From Ridgeia piscesae (Eukaryota; Annelida; Polychaeta; Sabellida; Siboglinidae): 64,000 nt of DNA. The stretch is taken from assembly GCA_025642075.2 (NCBI GenBank), contig JAODUO010001358.1:151001-215000 (forward strand), read 5' to 3'. The position numbers and the translations under genes were made by a program. Below the pieces are notes generated by a model. The model saw only the letters and a list, made by a program, of their open reading frames with translations, had not been told where the DNA came from and ran no database searches. Positions 1-12,784 of this stretch are shown here, one piece after another. The first letter of the stretch is position 1. Each line of letters opens with the position of its first letter.

Positions 1-569
1 TAAATACACATTGTTTTCTTTCACATATTATCTTGAACGTGGAAAATTAGAATGACCTTTGTTCTTGTTAGTCTTGTATAATGCATATTATACCCGGGGA
101 ACACAGACATTAATGCACATACACTATGTGAGTGGGGGGGGGGCAGGCTACGTAGATCAATTTTTAAAAATTTACCTTCAAAATGGTGCATTCTGAAGGA
201 TGTTTTAACTTATTCCCTGGGAAACAGAGAGGAAACAAATGCACAGCTACAAGTGTAAACATGTTTATAGCAAGAAATACCTATGAGGCATATTTTGAGC
301 AAATTGGCTTAGAAAAACACTGGGGTTCCATAAAAAAGCAGGGAAAATACTGCAGCGATGACTAAAAAAATCAATAATACATGTTGAAGAAGGTAGAATA
401 CATATTATGAATGCTTGAATATTTTTTGAGGGAATGTGCTGTTGACATCACAATAACCTTATTTTGTCATTTCCAACATTTGCTTTGACCAGACAACCTC
501 AAATATTCATGTTTGACATAAAATGTCAAAAATGAATATGTGTACACCATGTAATAGTTATTACATGGC
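1..569. other. No recognisable feature
   Basis: AT-rich sequence with a short G run near 134. I see no conserved coding signal. Confidence 0.4.
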
Positions 570-647
570 ATCATTATTTACTCCCAATTCCACTAACATG
601 ATGCATGTTTTTGTTTACTGAAATTGAATAAATGCTTTTCTTTACAG

Positions 648-811
648 GTCAACAAGAAACTGAACAATGCTTACTACCACTAGCTCAACAAGTTAATATG
701 CTATACAGGACAGTTGTAGTTTTGTGGACAAGATTATACAACAATGAGCCGTGCAATATGCTGCATATTAAATGTCAAGTATTTGAATGTCGACCAAGTG
801 AAGTGATCTAA
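648..811 (+). other. Exon-like segment in unit C
   Basis: A good acceptor (TTTTCTTTACAG) opens a frame that reads QQETEQCLLPLAQQVNMLYR and runs to TAA at 809-811. The same acceptor and reading start are kept in unit A at 12687. I recognise no family. It could be the last exon of another gene or chance; low confidence. Confidence 0.28.
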
Positions 812-1913
812 GTTGTACTGTTTGTTGCATCATGACAGACTCCACAGTTCCGGTGGTGTGTGCCGGTCAGATACCCTGACTGACTAGAGACCAATGCAGA
901 ATGCAGAGACATGCGAATATGGTGAAGCCTGACTAGCTTTGCAGTTGGTGATGAAACGCTGGATGCCATGGTCTGTCAAACATGGCATAAGCCTTTGGTA
1001 AACCTCCTCGACACTGTTAGACAGGTTCGACATTCTTTAGTGAACTACATCAGCTTGGATATCGATGACATTGTGTGAGTTCACTCTCTTTGATGATACT
1101 GCAAAACAGCTTCCTGGCATTTTACTGTACATCCGCATCTGCCTATACAAAAACAAAGTGACAATTAACATGGCTCTGAATGTATGATATTTTATATGTG
1201 ACAACACACTTAGCCAAAGTCAATACCATGGTAATATAATTTTTTTATTCATATTAAAAAAATTGCATTCCCACATGTTTATATATATACATTACTCAGA
1301 CCTTTATATTGAACATTTTTACTAATGTGGGGAAAATTCCGCCACACTGAAATTAAATGTGAAAAAACAATTGTACAAAAGAAAAGTATTCACCACTATC
1401 TCTAGCCAGTACTTTCATAAATTGAGTAAACATATCCAATGCACATGTAACTCTCACCACATGACAAGGACCCTGACTAGTTTAGCACTTTTTAGGTGTA
1501 AAGATACATAGCATTAAATAAAAAAAAATTTATCTACTGATTTTTTAAAAAAAAAAATAATCTAGTTACTTTATTAATATATTTATTATTTCTAAACACA
1601 ATATCCAACATGGTCAAAGGTGCAAAAGTTATTATATGTACATAGTATGTATATGATATCTATTTACAGCATGTTTCTGTAACAATTTTGTGTATGTGTT
1701 ATGGGTGAACTCTTTGCAAAAGTAAATTTTCAGAAATATGTTTTAGTACGACAATTCTTTCATAATATTGAAAAAAATTCCCATGATATGTATCACTAAG
1801 GACATGTTTGCTAAAGCTAATGTATTCTCTGTGAAAGGCATAATTTGAAAGACTAATGAATGGGATTCATGTTTTTGAACTAATTAGTATTTCATATAGC
1901 ATGTGCTGGATGC

Positions 1914-3711
1914 CAGAGATGGAGTGAGTACAATACAAATGTACTGAGTACGAGTATGATTACTTTGACATGCATGAGTACGAGTACCTTTAAAAAAAAT
2001 GTACTCGAGTACGAGACGATTACTTTACAATTACTCAGACAGACGATTACATTAGAATGTAAACATGATTACTTTAATGACTATCCTGTTTTAACATAAA
2101 GGCGACTTTCATGGAATCCGTAGGTGTCATTTTTGTTTTGTTGTTGTGTCACAATGTTCTAACTAATTACTGCTATCCACTATCCAGGTGTTATTATTAT
2201 TAATAATTGATTTCTCAGGTATTGATGAATCATTTAATGCTGGATTAATAATTAAATTTATGGTTTCTGAATCAAATACAAATAGGAGGCATTTAAAATT
2301 TCAAATACACATGATCAAATACATTACAATAACAACACTTCAAAACCAGGGGGCAATTCAAGAGTATCCAATTCAAATATTAGTATATCAATGGGGGGCA
2401 AATACAAATTTTAAAGTATTTAAATATTTTTAATATTTGTATTTGATTTTAGGGAAATTGTATTTGTATTTAAAATTTTCCAAAATTTTACTTTTTCAAA
2501 TATTTTTTTTAAATACATTGTCAGTATCAACATTTCTTTTTTTACTGTCACATGTAATGCCCCCAAACTGATTCCTTAATGCCCGCAAATTACCAACAGG
2601 GTAATTATTAAACACTTTAAAAACAGGTTTTGGGCCCCCCAGTACCAAACTTTTGTTTGTAGAGGGGTATTTCCCTAACAGTGACCATAGGTCAATATCC
2701 CCCTTTTGTTCTTTAGCAGGGTGCAACTGGCATCAGGCTATTCTGGTTTCCCGGCTACTTTGAAGTTGGCCCTTTCCCCACAACATCCTAGCAATGATTA
2801 GCAGTGTCTCTTCTGAGGGCAACATAGGCATTTTATTATGGACCTCCTGGCTTAACAAAAAACAATATAGTTTGGCCTTTACCTCTTTCAGTCGTTGTCA
2901 TTTTGATGCAGTTAGCAATAACAATCCCCTATCACTGGTCTGCCTGTCATCATATGGCAAAAATAATTATGCCTATAAACAGATGTCCAAAAATGTGTTG
3001 CTTTTCTTTTACCACAAAAAACAAAATGAAAAGTATTTAAAAAAAAATTTTTGAAATACTTTTCAAATTTTTCATATTTAAATACATTTATATTTAAAAA
3101 ATATTTGTAATTGTATTTTAATCCCCCAAGAATATTTGTATTTAAAAAATTTAAATTTTGACCCCTGTCTGGATGGGACAAAAACCCCAATAGTTGTGGA
3201 TTTAGACAGGTTTACAGTTTGCACTTAATTGAACATAATAACAGGGATTTAGCAGCTAACCGCCCAGACCAGTCAGGATTCTGGATGTTGGAAAATGACC
3301 AGTCATTCACACCATACTGACAGCAAACAAGGCAGGTGGGGGTGTGGCCTGGGTTCTAAAATTACAAAGCAAGATGTTAGGGGATGCTTATCTCCTCTTC
3401 TCCTGCAGTGTTCCCAGAGACTGTCACAATATAACTTGTATGTGATGTGGCTTCTCTGGGAAGAGAAGGTTTAATTAGGGAAATCTATGAAATTTTTAAT
3501 ACCTGATTATTATTACATTTATTAGATTACTTCTATATTGCCATTTTTTTCTGTCTAATATATTTGCTTGCAATGTTCATATGAAAAATGTAATCGTGAG
3601 AAGTAATCGTGAGTACAATTACTTTGGAATGTACCTCGGAGTACTTTGCTTCGTACTCGAGTAAAGTACTCGTACTGAGTACGAGTACACAGTACGATTA
3701 CTCCATCTCTG
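1914..3711. mobile_element. Non-autonomous hAT element with perfect 8-bp TSD
   Basis: Terminal inverted repeats begin CAGAGATGGAGT and end in CCATCTCTG, followed inward by repeated GAGTAC/GTACTC words. The flanks carry the identical 8-bp duplication CTGGATGC (1906-1913 and 3712-3719). Units A and B have the unfilled site near 13990 and 47050. No transposase is seen in its 1798 bp. Confidence 0.85.
2347..3167. mobile_element. Possible nested element with CAGGGG ends
   Basis: Inside the hAT element. The left end CAGGGGGCAA and right end TTGACCCCTG are inverted, and both flanks hold AAATACAAAT-rich subterminal sequence. No target duplication is visible, so the limits are uncertain. The interior has short open frames I cannot identify. 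Confidence 0.4.
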
Positions 3712-4430
3712 CTGGATGCTGATACGAATATTTATAAAAGTAACTCTTTTTTTCATTTACCCAACACGTTTTCAATTTTTTTTTTTGCTCTTTGCTTGTT
3801 ATCTTAGAAATAAATACATTATATCAAGTGCAGTGATTTACCTGTAGTTATACTTATATTGTGTTTTCCCTTATTTTTTACAATTTCATGAAATAGTTTT
3901 GGTAAAAAGTTTTTACTTTTGATGTTTTATTATATACAAATTTTAAAAAGTACACCCACCCATTAATACAGAAAATAAAATATCACATAGAGGGCAGATT
4001 CAAAATTTTGAGGGCACAAAAACCTCTACTGGCCTTTGAACCAAATTGTGTAGTCTACATTTTTTTTGATACCGCATAGCTTCAGCTTCCCGTGTCTCAT
4101 CTGGAATGCCACAACTTATTATTATCATTAACTGGGCTATTTCAAATATAATGAAATTACATTGACCATTATAAAAAATTTGCAGGCATACCAAATTCCT
4201 AAATGTAGGAGGACATCCACAGGGCCCCAGGCCCCTTGGGTTCACAAATGACATACATCTGTACAATTTTATAAAAGGTTTGTTGAGAGAGTAAATTAAG
4301 TTATTACAACACTCATTTACCTGAGGTTGTGAGCTTTTCCGCATGCCCTATGGTGATGATACCTCAAGTTCTGAAAATGTGACACATTTGAATTTTAATG
4401 TACTTGAAAAAATTGCAATGTTATGAACGA

Positions 4431-5080
4431 TCACATTATCATCATTTTAATATATTTAATTATTATTATAACTATAACATTATAATATTGTCATTATGAA
4501 TAAGTATAACGAAGGCCTAAGTACAACTATTACGGATCACTTATAATGCAGTTACATTATATACCTATAGCTACTATTAGGCTAATTAAACCTAGTTAAT
4601 CTTAGCCTTAGGATATTAACTTGCTACATACCATATGTGACATAAACATTACATAGTTACAGTATTATAATCAATCACTGACATGTCGTAGTCATCCAAG
4701 TATAGGCCATAGTCTATGCCTGGCGTAATCATAATCGTAGCATAGCCATACCTTGGACTTGGTATTTTGTCGAACCATGGGCATTGCATTGGCTGAATAA
4801 GCGCTAAGCCTAAGGTTGAAGGTAAACAATAACATAAATTTAATAAAAACAACAGGAATATCAATGACGTATACTCATACGCCTAAATATATATATACGT
4901 GATTATAGCTGAGCAATTCGTAATTACTAACCTATCTGGAAGAACATCTGTGCGAACGCTGCATGTTGACTGTGTAGTCAGTAACAGTTCGCCAGCCCAC
5001 GGGCACGGTGTCTGTAGCTTGCAAAGCCAGGGCACTGTGACTGTCACTGTTCCGAAGTCATGCTATTCACTGCTTAGTTC
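4431..5080. other. No recognisable feature
   Basis: AT-rich unit C flank. Short open frames here show no motif or paralogous conservation. Confidence 0.35.
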
Positions 5081-5935
5081 CATATTGGAAATTGTAGAAC
5101 AAATCAGCATACCGCTTGCAACAGTGTTCAATTTGTCATTAGAGGAGGGAATAGTTCCGTTAGAATGGAAAGAAGCAAACATTATACCATTATTTAAAAA
5201 AGGTTCGAGAAACAAGTCAGAGAACTATAGACCAGTGAGTTTAACATCGGTGATTATCAAACTATTAGAAAGACTAATTAAAGATCACCTGGAAACGAAA
5301 TTATTGGATTAATTAGGCGAAATATAGTGTACAAAGAAATAGAACTAATAATACCGCTGTATAAAACAATAGTTAGGCCTCACTTAGAATATTGTATACA
5401 AGCATGGAGGCCATATCGCAAGAAGGATATTGATTTGCTAGAAAGAGTACAAAGGAGAGCAACCAAAATGATACCAAAACTCAAGAATATTAGTTATGAA
5501 ATGCGTCTAAAAGAATGTGGTTTAACAACACTAGAAACCAGAAGATTGAGAGGAGATCAGATTGAGGTGTTTAAAATATTGAATGGATATGAAAATATTG
5601 ACAGAAATATTTTTTTCACAGTCAAGGAAGAGAGAAGGACTAGAGGACATGGAGTTACATTAGCAAGAAGCAGTGTAGACTAGATATTAGAAATTTTTCA
5701 TTTTCACAAAGAACAGTAAACGAATGGAACAGATTATCAACTGATTGTGTAGGTGTTAGTAGTGTTAATATATTTAAAAATAAAATCGACATATACCTAA
5801 GACGGGCGGGGTATACTTAGATAGATAGGTTGGACTCTCGATAAGCCAAATGGCTTCCTAGTCCACCTGCCATCTAGAGTTGAATCTCTAGGTGGCAATC
5901 TTGTTAAATCTCTTGTTAAATATTGTTAAATATTC
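5080..5935 (+). mobile_element. CR1-like LINE copy 1 (5'-truncated, internally deleted)
   Basis: Holds the RT finger region with [20 protein letters not shown] (5098-5310), then jumps to the post-RT region with [20 protein letters not shown] (5313-5820). About 900 bp of RT palm is missing relative to copy 3. The 3' end is CTAGGTGGCAATCTTGTTAAAT with repeated TTGTTAAAT words, the same end as copies 2 and 3. Not functional. Confidence 0.88.
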
Positions 5936-6529
5936 TTTCCGAATCATGCGTCGATGCTGTCTTTGTCTGCTTAATTTGCCGTGTTGGTGGCATATAAAAA
6001 TCATCTTTGTTCCTAAATTCGCTGTTCCTAAACGTAAACAACTCGACAGGATGAAGGTCAATCTCGCCCCCCAAGTCTCGTTCGCGTGAAGACTAAAGCG
6101 TATTCCGCTCAAATCTCCATTTCCATAGTGAGGTTTCGTACAGAGTTTCGACCGGATTCTATAGAAACGAAAATCGAAATAGTTCCTATTTATTTTATTA
6201 ATTTCAGAAAAAAGAAGTAACATGTATGCATAAACCAACTAAGCAATCATTGGGGAGTATTTGATACCTCCGCTGTTTGTGAAATTACTAAAAATCGCTA
6301 GGAGCAAACGATATTTACGCGAATGAGTGGAGGGAGCAGCTTTAATCCAATCAGCAAACGTTTGTTGTAGTGGCAGCATTTAGTGGAATTAACAATTGAT
6401 AACTTGCAAGAATGCGTTAACCCATCTTTAAAATGTGGCTGGAAATTTATTTTGGTGTCTACCATGTTTTACCGACAACAAATACGAAACTAACAAAATA
6501 AAAACAACGGACTTATGATTACCAATTAT
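5936..6529. repeat. Dispersed repeat also present near 43.28 kb
   Basis: The stretch AATCCAATCAGCAAACGTTT (near 6336) and about 90 following bases recur near 43285. Nothing else is recognised in this interval. Confidence 0.45.
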
Positions 6530-8690
6530 ATGGTATATGACAGCACTATTGTTGACAACGTCAAAAAAAAACGGTAACTTGTTGTCGAGCGCCCTACCTT
6601 CTCCAATTGAACCATGCCTCATTTCTTTGTGCGAAAAGCGTAAAGCCAGATCACTTGAAAAGACGATGACTGTAGATTTGCAACCTATGTGTGATCAATA
6701 CTTCCAGGTGATGATTACATGTGGCATGGCAATGTTAACGTTCGTCACCCATAAAGAAAGTAGAGCTCGAAAGCAACCACTGTCAAGGTTTGAATGTTTT
6801 CTTCACAACACTGGCGTCAACAGTGCCAGCCAGATGCTTTATATGTGGTCTAATGATCCATTCTGGTCAAATAGATCAAAGCAAAGCTGGCCAATAAGTT
6901 TGGGGTGAAATACACAGTAGTTATGGTTGATCAGGCTTTGCATGATATTTCGTATTGGCTACGGGAGCAAGCTTCCCTGAAGATGACACAGTAGTAGAAT
7001 CTTATGGTCATGTGTGTGTGTAGTTTCATCTCGCTGGAAACATTATGGGCGCAGTTGGAAAAACTATGTGGAACAGTCATGCTGAAGATATCCTTATAGA
7101 AACTGGTTTGTGCAAGCAAGGAACGGTTAAAAACAGTTTTGCTTCAGCAGGGGATTACTACCAAAGTATGCGCGAAAACAAATTACTACGGGGGGCAATG
7201 GCTAATCTAAACAGGGATGCATTTGAACAATGGCATCTGGAAAGAAATGATGACTAGTAGACTGGCTGATGACTTGCAATACATTTGCGACATACTGTGC
7301 ATATTGCAAAACGATGGATTAAACACTAATGAAACTCGCTTCCTTTTAACTCCTTATTCAAACTACATGATCAGATGGTCATCTACGATGAAGAAAGCAA
7401 GACGTCATCTACCCATGTGTTCTGAAGAATCAACAGCAAGACGATTGACATTTTTTATCAGGTTCTCACCGTGCAGGCAATTGGGAAAACATTGGTTTAG
7501 TATAATAACATGCTCCCATTTGTTGTTGCTGGTGGTCACCACAACTACATTTATTCGCTGCCACTGTGCCTAAAGGAAATGAACAACCTGATGAACCCAG
7601 CACCATATGTATATCAGTACTGTGTCATCTGAGGTATCATTCCATTTCAAAGAAGTGATGAACCGTCCGCATTCTAACACTCCCACGAAGATGGAAGCCA
7701 GGAAATGTTCAAACAAGCATGCATAGAAACAGTACATGATCAAACTCGTCAACGTAGACACCAGCAACATGCTAAATATTACCACGAAACAGGGAGCCAC
7801 TGTAACCATCCTGAAAACTCCGGAAACTTTGAAAAATATTTGCAAAACTGAGCTTCTGAAATATTTGAATAACAATTCAAAGTTCAAAAGGTACGTGACA
7901 GCATATTTGAAGAACCTCATCAACAATAACATCTTACTGTGCCACAGAAGCAGACGTAGCAGCTGAACAATGAAGTTGTCATGCTGGTGCGCCTTCTTCA
8001 TCAGAAAGCTGTTGGGGAAAGATGTTAATCTTAAGGAAACCATCGGAGAATATATGTGACCTGTTCTAAAGAAATGAATCACATGTCAACAACAACAAAA
8101 TTGAGTTAATACAATCATATGAAGGAATATATATTAAGCTTTCCAACGGTGCAAACATTATGGAGCTAGCTCACGCACAGCCAAAGTTACTCGACACTGA
8201 AAATGCCCGGGGTAGAAAGCTTCAAACTGAGAAAATCGCATTTGAAGTTCGCGGTCACGCACGTACATGATCGAGTGCTTTGTCATTCCTAATTCAGCTG
8301 TTTTGCGTCTCTTTCACCTTTTGATGTATTCTAAACCCCCTCATGGCTATAAGGCATGATGGTTGACAGCTGTGCTCTGAAAGAGACTCATTTGAAGATG
8401 GATGAAAAATTATTTGATATCGGTTGGAAGATGGGTTCACACATTTGGGACCAGTATCATTGGCGGTAACGCCATTACCAGAACTTACACAATGGTATAC
8501 AAGTTGCGTGTCGCCAGCAAAAGCCATTGTAATTGTTCTTGCGCTAAATTCCAAGTGCAGCGTTCTGCTGCTTGCAAGTGCAAAGGGAACGATACCAAAT
8601 GTGGGCGAGTAATACCTGTTCGGACTCTCGTTGAAAACAATGGCTGTGACAAGAGGACACAGTTGACTCAGAACAATGTCTAAGATGTGA
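6530..8690 (+). pseudogene. Decayed copy of a multicopy gene of unknown function
   Basis: Several frames on the plus strand carry protein-like stretches in a sensible order: KYTVVMVDQALHDISYWLRE (near 6910), GAVGKTMWNSHAEDILIETG and DAFEQWH (7048-7240), VVAGGHHNYIYSLPL (near 7520), a Gln/His-rich segment near 7700-8000, WKMDGFTHLGP-like sequence near 8425, and a Cys-rich end CNCSCAKFQVQRSAACKCKG (near 8526). Frame changes and stops separate them. It reminds me of large multicopy invertebrate protein families, probably spread by transposition, but I cannot name it. Confidence 0.45.
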
Positions 8691-8954
8691 TTGAGTAACA
8701 CCTTAATATGTTTCTATTTTCGAATAATACGTGTTATCATAATGTTATATTGTCTTAACAAATATCGCATTAATAACCAGCAGTAGGCTATGCATCAGTA
8801 CTCTGTATTTAATTGTGCATAGTACCATAAGGAACGCGAAAACGATACAATCAATGAAATCCACTCCGATTTGCGTCACGTCACGATTGCGCAACACTCA
8901 GGGGTGGGGTTTGGCTCGTGATTACGGATAACATAGCACTATTTTACTATTGCT

Positions 8955-9018
8955 CGCACGCACGCACGCACGCACGCACGTACGCACGCATGCACGCACG
9001 CACGCACACACACACACA
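8955..9018. repeat. (ACGC)n/(AC)n microsatellite
   Basis: Tetranucleotide CACG repeat with one TACG and one CATG interruption, then CA dinucleotides. Confidence 0.95.
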
Positions 9019-9571
9019 AGCAAAGTACACCGGCCAGCACATACTAACATCAATGTGTGGATACTGGATAGTAAATAATCAGCAATAACAAAATCTAGAA
9101 CGTTAGCCACCGTTTGTTCTAACACAGCATTATGACTGTACTTATTCGCCTATATTTCAGCATTAATGCGGTGCCATATATTTTTTTTTAATTTATAACT
9201 CCTGAAGTATTCAATTGCGTACCATAAAACCTCTACATTCATGAATATATGTTACAAAACAACTATATTTTTGGTCAATCTGACAATCATAATTTTAGTC
9301 TTGGTCAGGTCATTTGATGACCTCTATCCAACATGTGTACAATATTAACACAAGTAGAACCACGTGGAAACATTGTCACGTATACCGTATAAATAGAGGC
9401 TGTCCACGTGGACACATGTTCATTACTCATTGGTCGAAAAATGCCCTGTTGCGGAACCTACCTGGTGATAGTCTCGCTTAACCGACTGTCGGTCGGCTGC
9501 GGAACTACGCCGAGAAGACAGTCTGGTGATTCTGCCGGCTTTTGAATAGTTATCCACTTGACCTATACAAA
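9019..9571. promoter_or_regulatory. TATA-like sequence and 12-bp palindrome in a gene-free stretch
   Basis: TATAAATAG at 9388-9396 is followed by the perfect palindrome GTCCACGTGGAC (9402-9413), which holds a CACGTG E-box. It could be a core promoter of a retroelement LTR or a host gene. No coding sequence follows that I can read. Confidence 0.25.
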
Positions 9572-9900
9572 GCTGCCACCTCACGGAAACTGGTTAATCC
9601 TGCCGTAATTTCTATTTTTATAAACAACTGCAAATTTGTATTTCTATTTATTTTGTGTTAATATAAGATTAATTTTGAATTTTTTTTTATAATACATTAT
9701 TTGATAAAAAGGGATCCTTATTTAATTTGTATGTTGTCCGTGTGGGGCAAAATAATGCTGCCACCTCACGGATACTGGTTAATCCTGCCGTAATTCTTAT
9801 TTTATAAACAACTGTAAATTTGAATTGTTTCTTATTTTTGTGTTAATATAAGTTCAATGTTGAATACTTTTCATAGGATATCATTATCTTGTAAAAGTAT
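9572..9900. repeat. Tandem duplication, period 185 bp
   Basis: Two copies start GCTGCCACCTCACGGA at 9572 and 9757 and continue alike through GGTTAATCCTGCCGTAAT and an AT-rich tail. Function unknown. Confidence 0.75.
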
Positions 9901-10399
9901 ATCGTTATTTTAATTTTATTTTATAGTTGGCCTGAGAGCAAATCAGCGTCTATACCCTAATCTGGGGTAAGGCCGCCCTGGCGGTTAACAAATGCAGAGC
10001 ATTAGTTTCCCCAGGCAGAGTTGAGGGGTGAGGGTAAACGAGGGTAACCTGGTGAGTAAAAACGTGCCGCCCGGCATCACTCAGCCAGACACAACCTGTA
10101 TTGATATGTACCGGTATTGTATTTGATTACCAGGATCTTATTAATAAGCTATGTCACTGCACAAGTACATATCTATAAAGAGTAGATGACGTGTGGGACG
10201 AAATGATAAATAACATTGGCATGGCCATGGGAGACTTTGGCAGTAGGCTCTTGTTGATCGGGCAAGTAGCATGATAGTACTTCTAGGGGAGCTTCCGTTA
10301 TCTCGTGCAACCGAACGTTAAACGGAGAATTATATTGATGTTCATAATTATTAAAACAGTGTTTTGTGACTCACGTTTTAGTAGTATTACTGAATGTTG
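9901..10399. other. No recognisable feature
   Basis: Moderately GC-rich segment near 9940-10090, then AT-rich sequence. No frame or repeat that I can identify. Confidence 0.35.
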
Positions 10400-11960
10400 T
10401 TGATTTCTAGGATCACAGATAGCTCAACTACACCAATAGATAACATGTTCACAAATGAATTACGCTTCAACCTAACTAGTGGTATCATGACAAAGACATC
10501 AGTGATCATTTACCAATTTTTGCACTCTGTGAGTATAACATAAGCAGGTATAATGTAAAAGAATTTCAATTTATCAGAAAGATAAACGAAGATACAATGG
10601 CTTCATTTTCCAATGAACTGAGTCAACAAACCTGGGAAAGTGTCCTAAATACTGATGACGTTAACCAAGCATATGATTCTTTTCTACACATATTTATGGA
10701 TATATTTAACAAACACTGCCCAGTGGGAAATGTTCCCCCAAAAAGCTTTGAAAATAAAAAACATGGTTCACCAACACTTTAAAACGTGCTTTTACAAAGA
10801 AAAATAAGTTATATAAAGCATTAATTTGTACAGAGGTATGCAGAAGCAGAACAAAAGTACAAAACTTACAAAAACAAATTAACATCTATATCGCCTTACC
10901 TAAAATGATACAACTATTTATGATTAGTTAGAAGAAAACATTGAATATACTATGTTTCTATATCCTGGTGATGACCTAGAAAATATTAGAACTGTCCAAA
11001 ATTGCAAAAATAAAGGATCAACTGATTTCAGTGACATATGCATGAGCCTGCATAAAAAGTAATTTCCAAAATAGTTTAGCAATTTGGTCATATATGTAAT
11101 GTTTCTTTTGAAACGGGTGTTTTTCCAAACAAAATGAAAATAACTAAAGTTATTCCACTATAATCTGGAGAATAAAACGTATTTACAAATTACAGGCCAA
11201 CATCTTTATTACCAAAATTCTAAAAACATTCTGGAGAAACTATATAACAACATATTGGACATGATCCTTAATAAATGTACATACTCAGTCCAAGTCAGTA
11301 TGGGTTTAGATCTAGCATGTCAACAACCGAGGCTCTTTTAGATTTGTTAGAAGAAATTACAATTTCATTAGAAAATAATAAGTATACTGTTGGAATATTT
11401 ATTGACCTAGAGAAGGCCGTTGATACTGTTGATCATTATATACTGTATAACAAATTGCTTTTCTATGGTTTGCGGAGTGAAATGGAAATGGATTCAGAGT
11501 TATTTAGAAAATTGAAAGCAGTTTGGTAGTTTTAACAACTGTTATTCAGAAATAGTAAATGTGTCGTGTGGTGTCCCCCAGGGTTCCATTTTGGTACCTG
11601 AATTATTTACCATGTATATTAAGGACATCTATAACGTCTCATAAGTGTTTAAGTATATTTTATTTGCTGATGATACAAATCTATTATGCTGTGATAGAGA
11701 CTTAAATGAACTTGTTCGGATGATAAATGGTGGATTAGAACAACTGCACACGTGGTTTTCTTTAATATTAATACCTTGTCTATTAATGTATCAAAAATTA
11801 ATCACACGAAGTTTGGTAATTGCAGAATGACTACAGATATTTGTGTTAGAATAAATAAAAAGAAAATCAATATACTAAATTTCACAACATGTTTAGGTGT
11901 ACTAATTGATGACTTCTTTCGATTACATGTGGTATGGTTACACATGTAAATAGTGTTTTC
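10400..11960 (+). mobile_element. L2/jockey-like LINE, degenerate
   Basis: Starts in the end of an endonuclease domain (TPIDNMFTNELRF near 10428), then a linker with FLHIFMDIFNKHCPVG, RT motif pieces (FRSSMSTTEALLDLLEE, GIFIDLEKAVDTVDH) and the catalytic box FADD in YILFADDTNLL (near 11660). Frameshifts and stops throughout. Clade assignment is only at the level of the jockey/L2 superfamily. Confidence 0.78.
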
Positions 11961-12609
11961 GCACCTTCTATTGCACTGTTCAGATGCTCTTTGTACGTAA
12001 TTAAGCTATTATAAGGGTAAACATAGTAAGTATTGTACTTCTTTTACCTTTTTTTCAACAATTTGTATTGTATGATGATGTATAATGTAGTTGTTGTTGA
12101 AATTAATTTCAATTAAATTCAATATTTTATGCCAAACATAATATAGGGTTTTATGACAACCATTTATGGTGATGAATTTATTCAATATAGATAATGAACA
12201 TAACATATTACTACATTTAGTGTACACCATATCATGCAAGTATTACACATAACATTCTTGCAAAACAAAAAATACGAATGCTCTTTATGTGGCAGAAGTC
12301 ATATAATTCTAAAATACTAGGATCAGGCATCACTGTAATAAAAAATAATAACTTTAATTTTATGTAATGACAATAAACACCTAGTAAATTAAAAACAATA
12401 AAATTCAACACCGTTTTGAAAATGATCATAATTCCCCTAATATCCACAACCCACCCCTTCTTCCCCTGGAACAACCTTGGTAAATACTATGTTTCTGTAG
12501 GTGATGCTGTAGCAGTACATTTCTTGCTACCTATTTTTGTGAAATGCAGTAGTTCATACATGAAACATTATTTTGTATATTTATTGATTTTGGTAATGGA
12601 CACTGCATA
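11961..12609. other. No recognisable feature
   Basis: AT-rich sequence between a LINE and the start of unit A. Short open frames lack motifs. Confidence 0.35.
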
Positions 12610-12686
12610 ACTATTTACTCCCAACTCCACTACAATGATGCATGTTTTTTGGTTTACTGAAATTGTATACATGCTTTTGTTTACAG

Positions 12687-12784
12687 GTCAACAGGAAACT
12701 GAACAGTGCTTACTACCACTAGTTCAACAAGTTAATATGCTATACCGAACAGTTGTATTTGCGGACAAGATTATACAGCCATAA
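12687..12784 (+). other. Exon-like segment in unit A (paralogue of 648-811)
   Basis: Acceptor TTTTGTTTACAG followed by QQETEQCLLPLVQQVNMLYR, ending early at TAA (12782-12784) after a small deletion relative to the unit C copy. No corresponding sequence was found in unit B. Confidence 0.25.

Larger units (their letters stand above)
570..4430. repeat. Segmental duplication, partial unit C
   Basis: Matches 12.61-17.41 kb, and in part 46.3-47.4 kb, for example the segments starting ACAGGTCAACA near 645 and 12684 and GGTGATGA near 4351. It carries only the region downstream of the gene, and similarity stops before any gene exon. It also holds a hAT insertion absent from units A and B. Confidence 0.75.

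Noticed and set aside
9350..9960. Solo LTR of a retrotransposon
   Set aside because: TATA box and GC-rich parts fit loosely, but no TG...CA ends with target duplication could be fixed.
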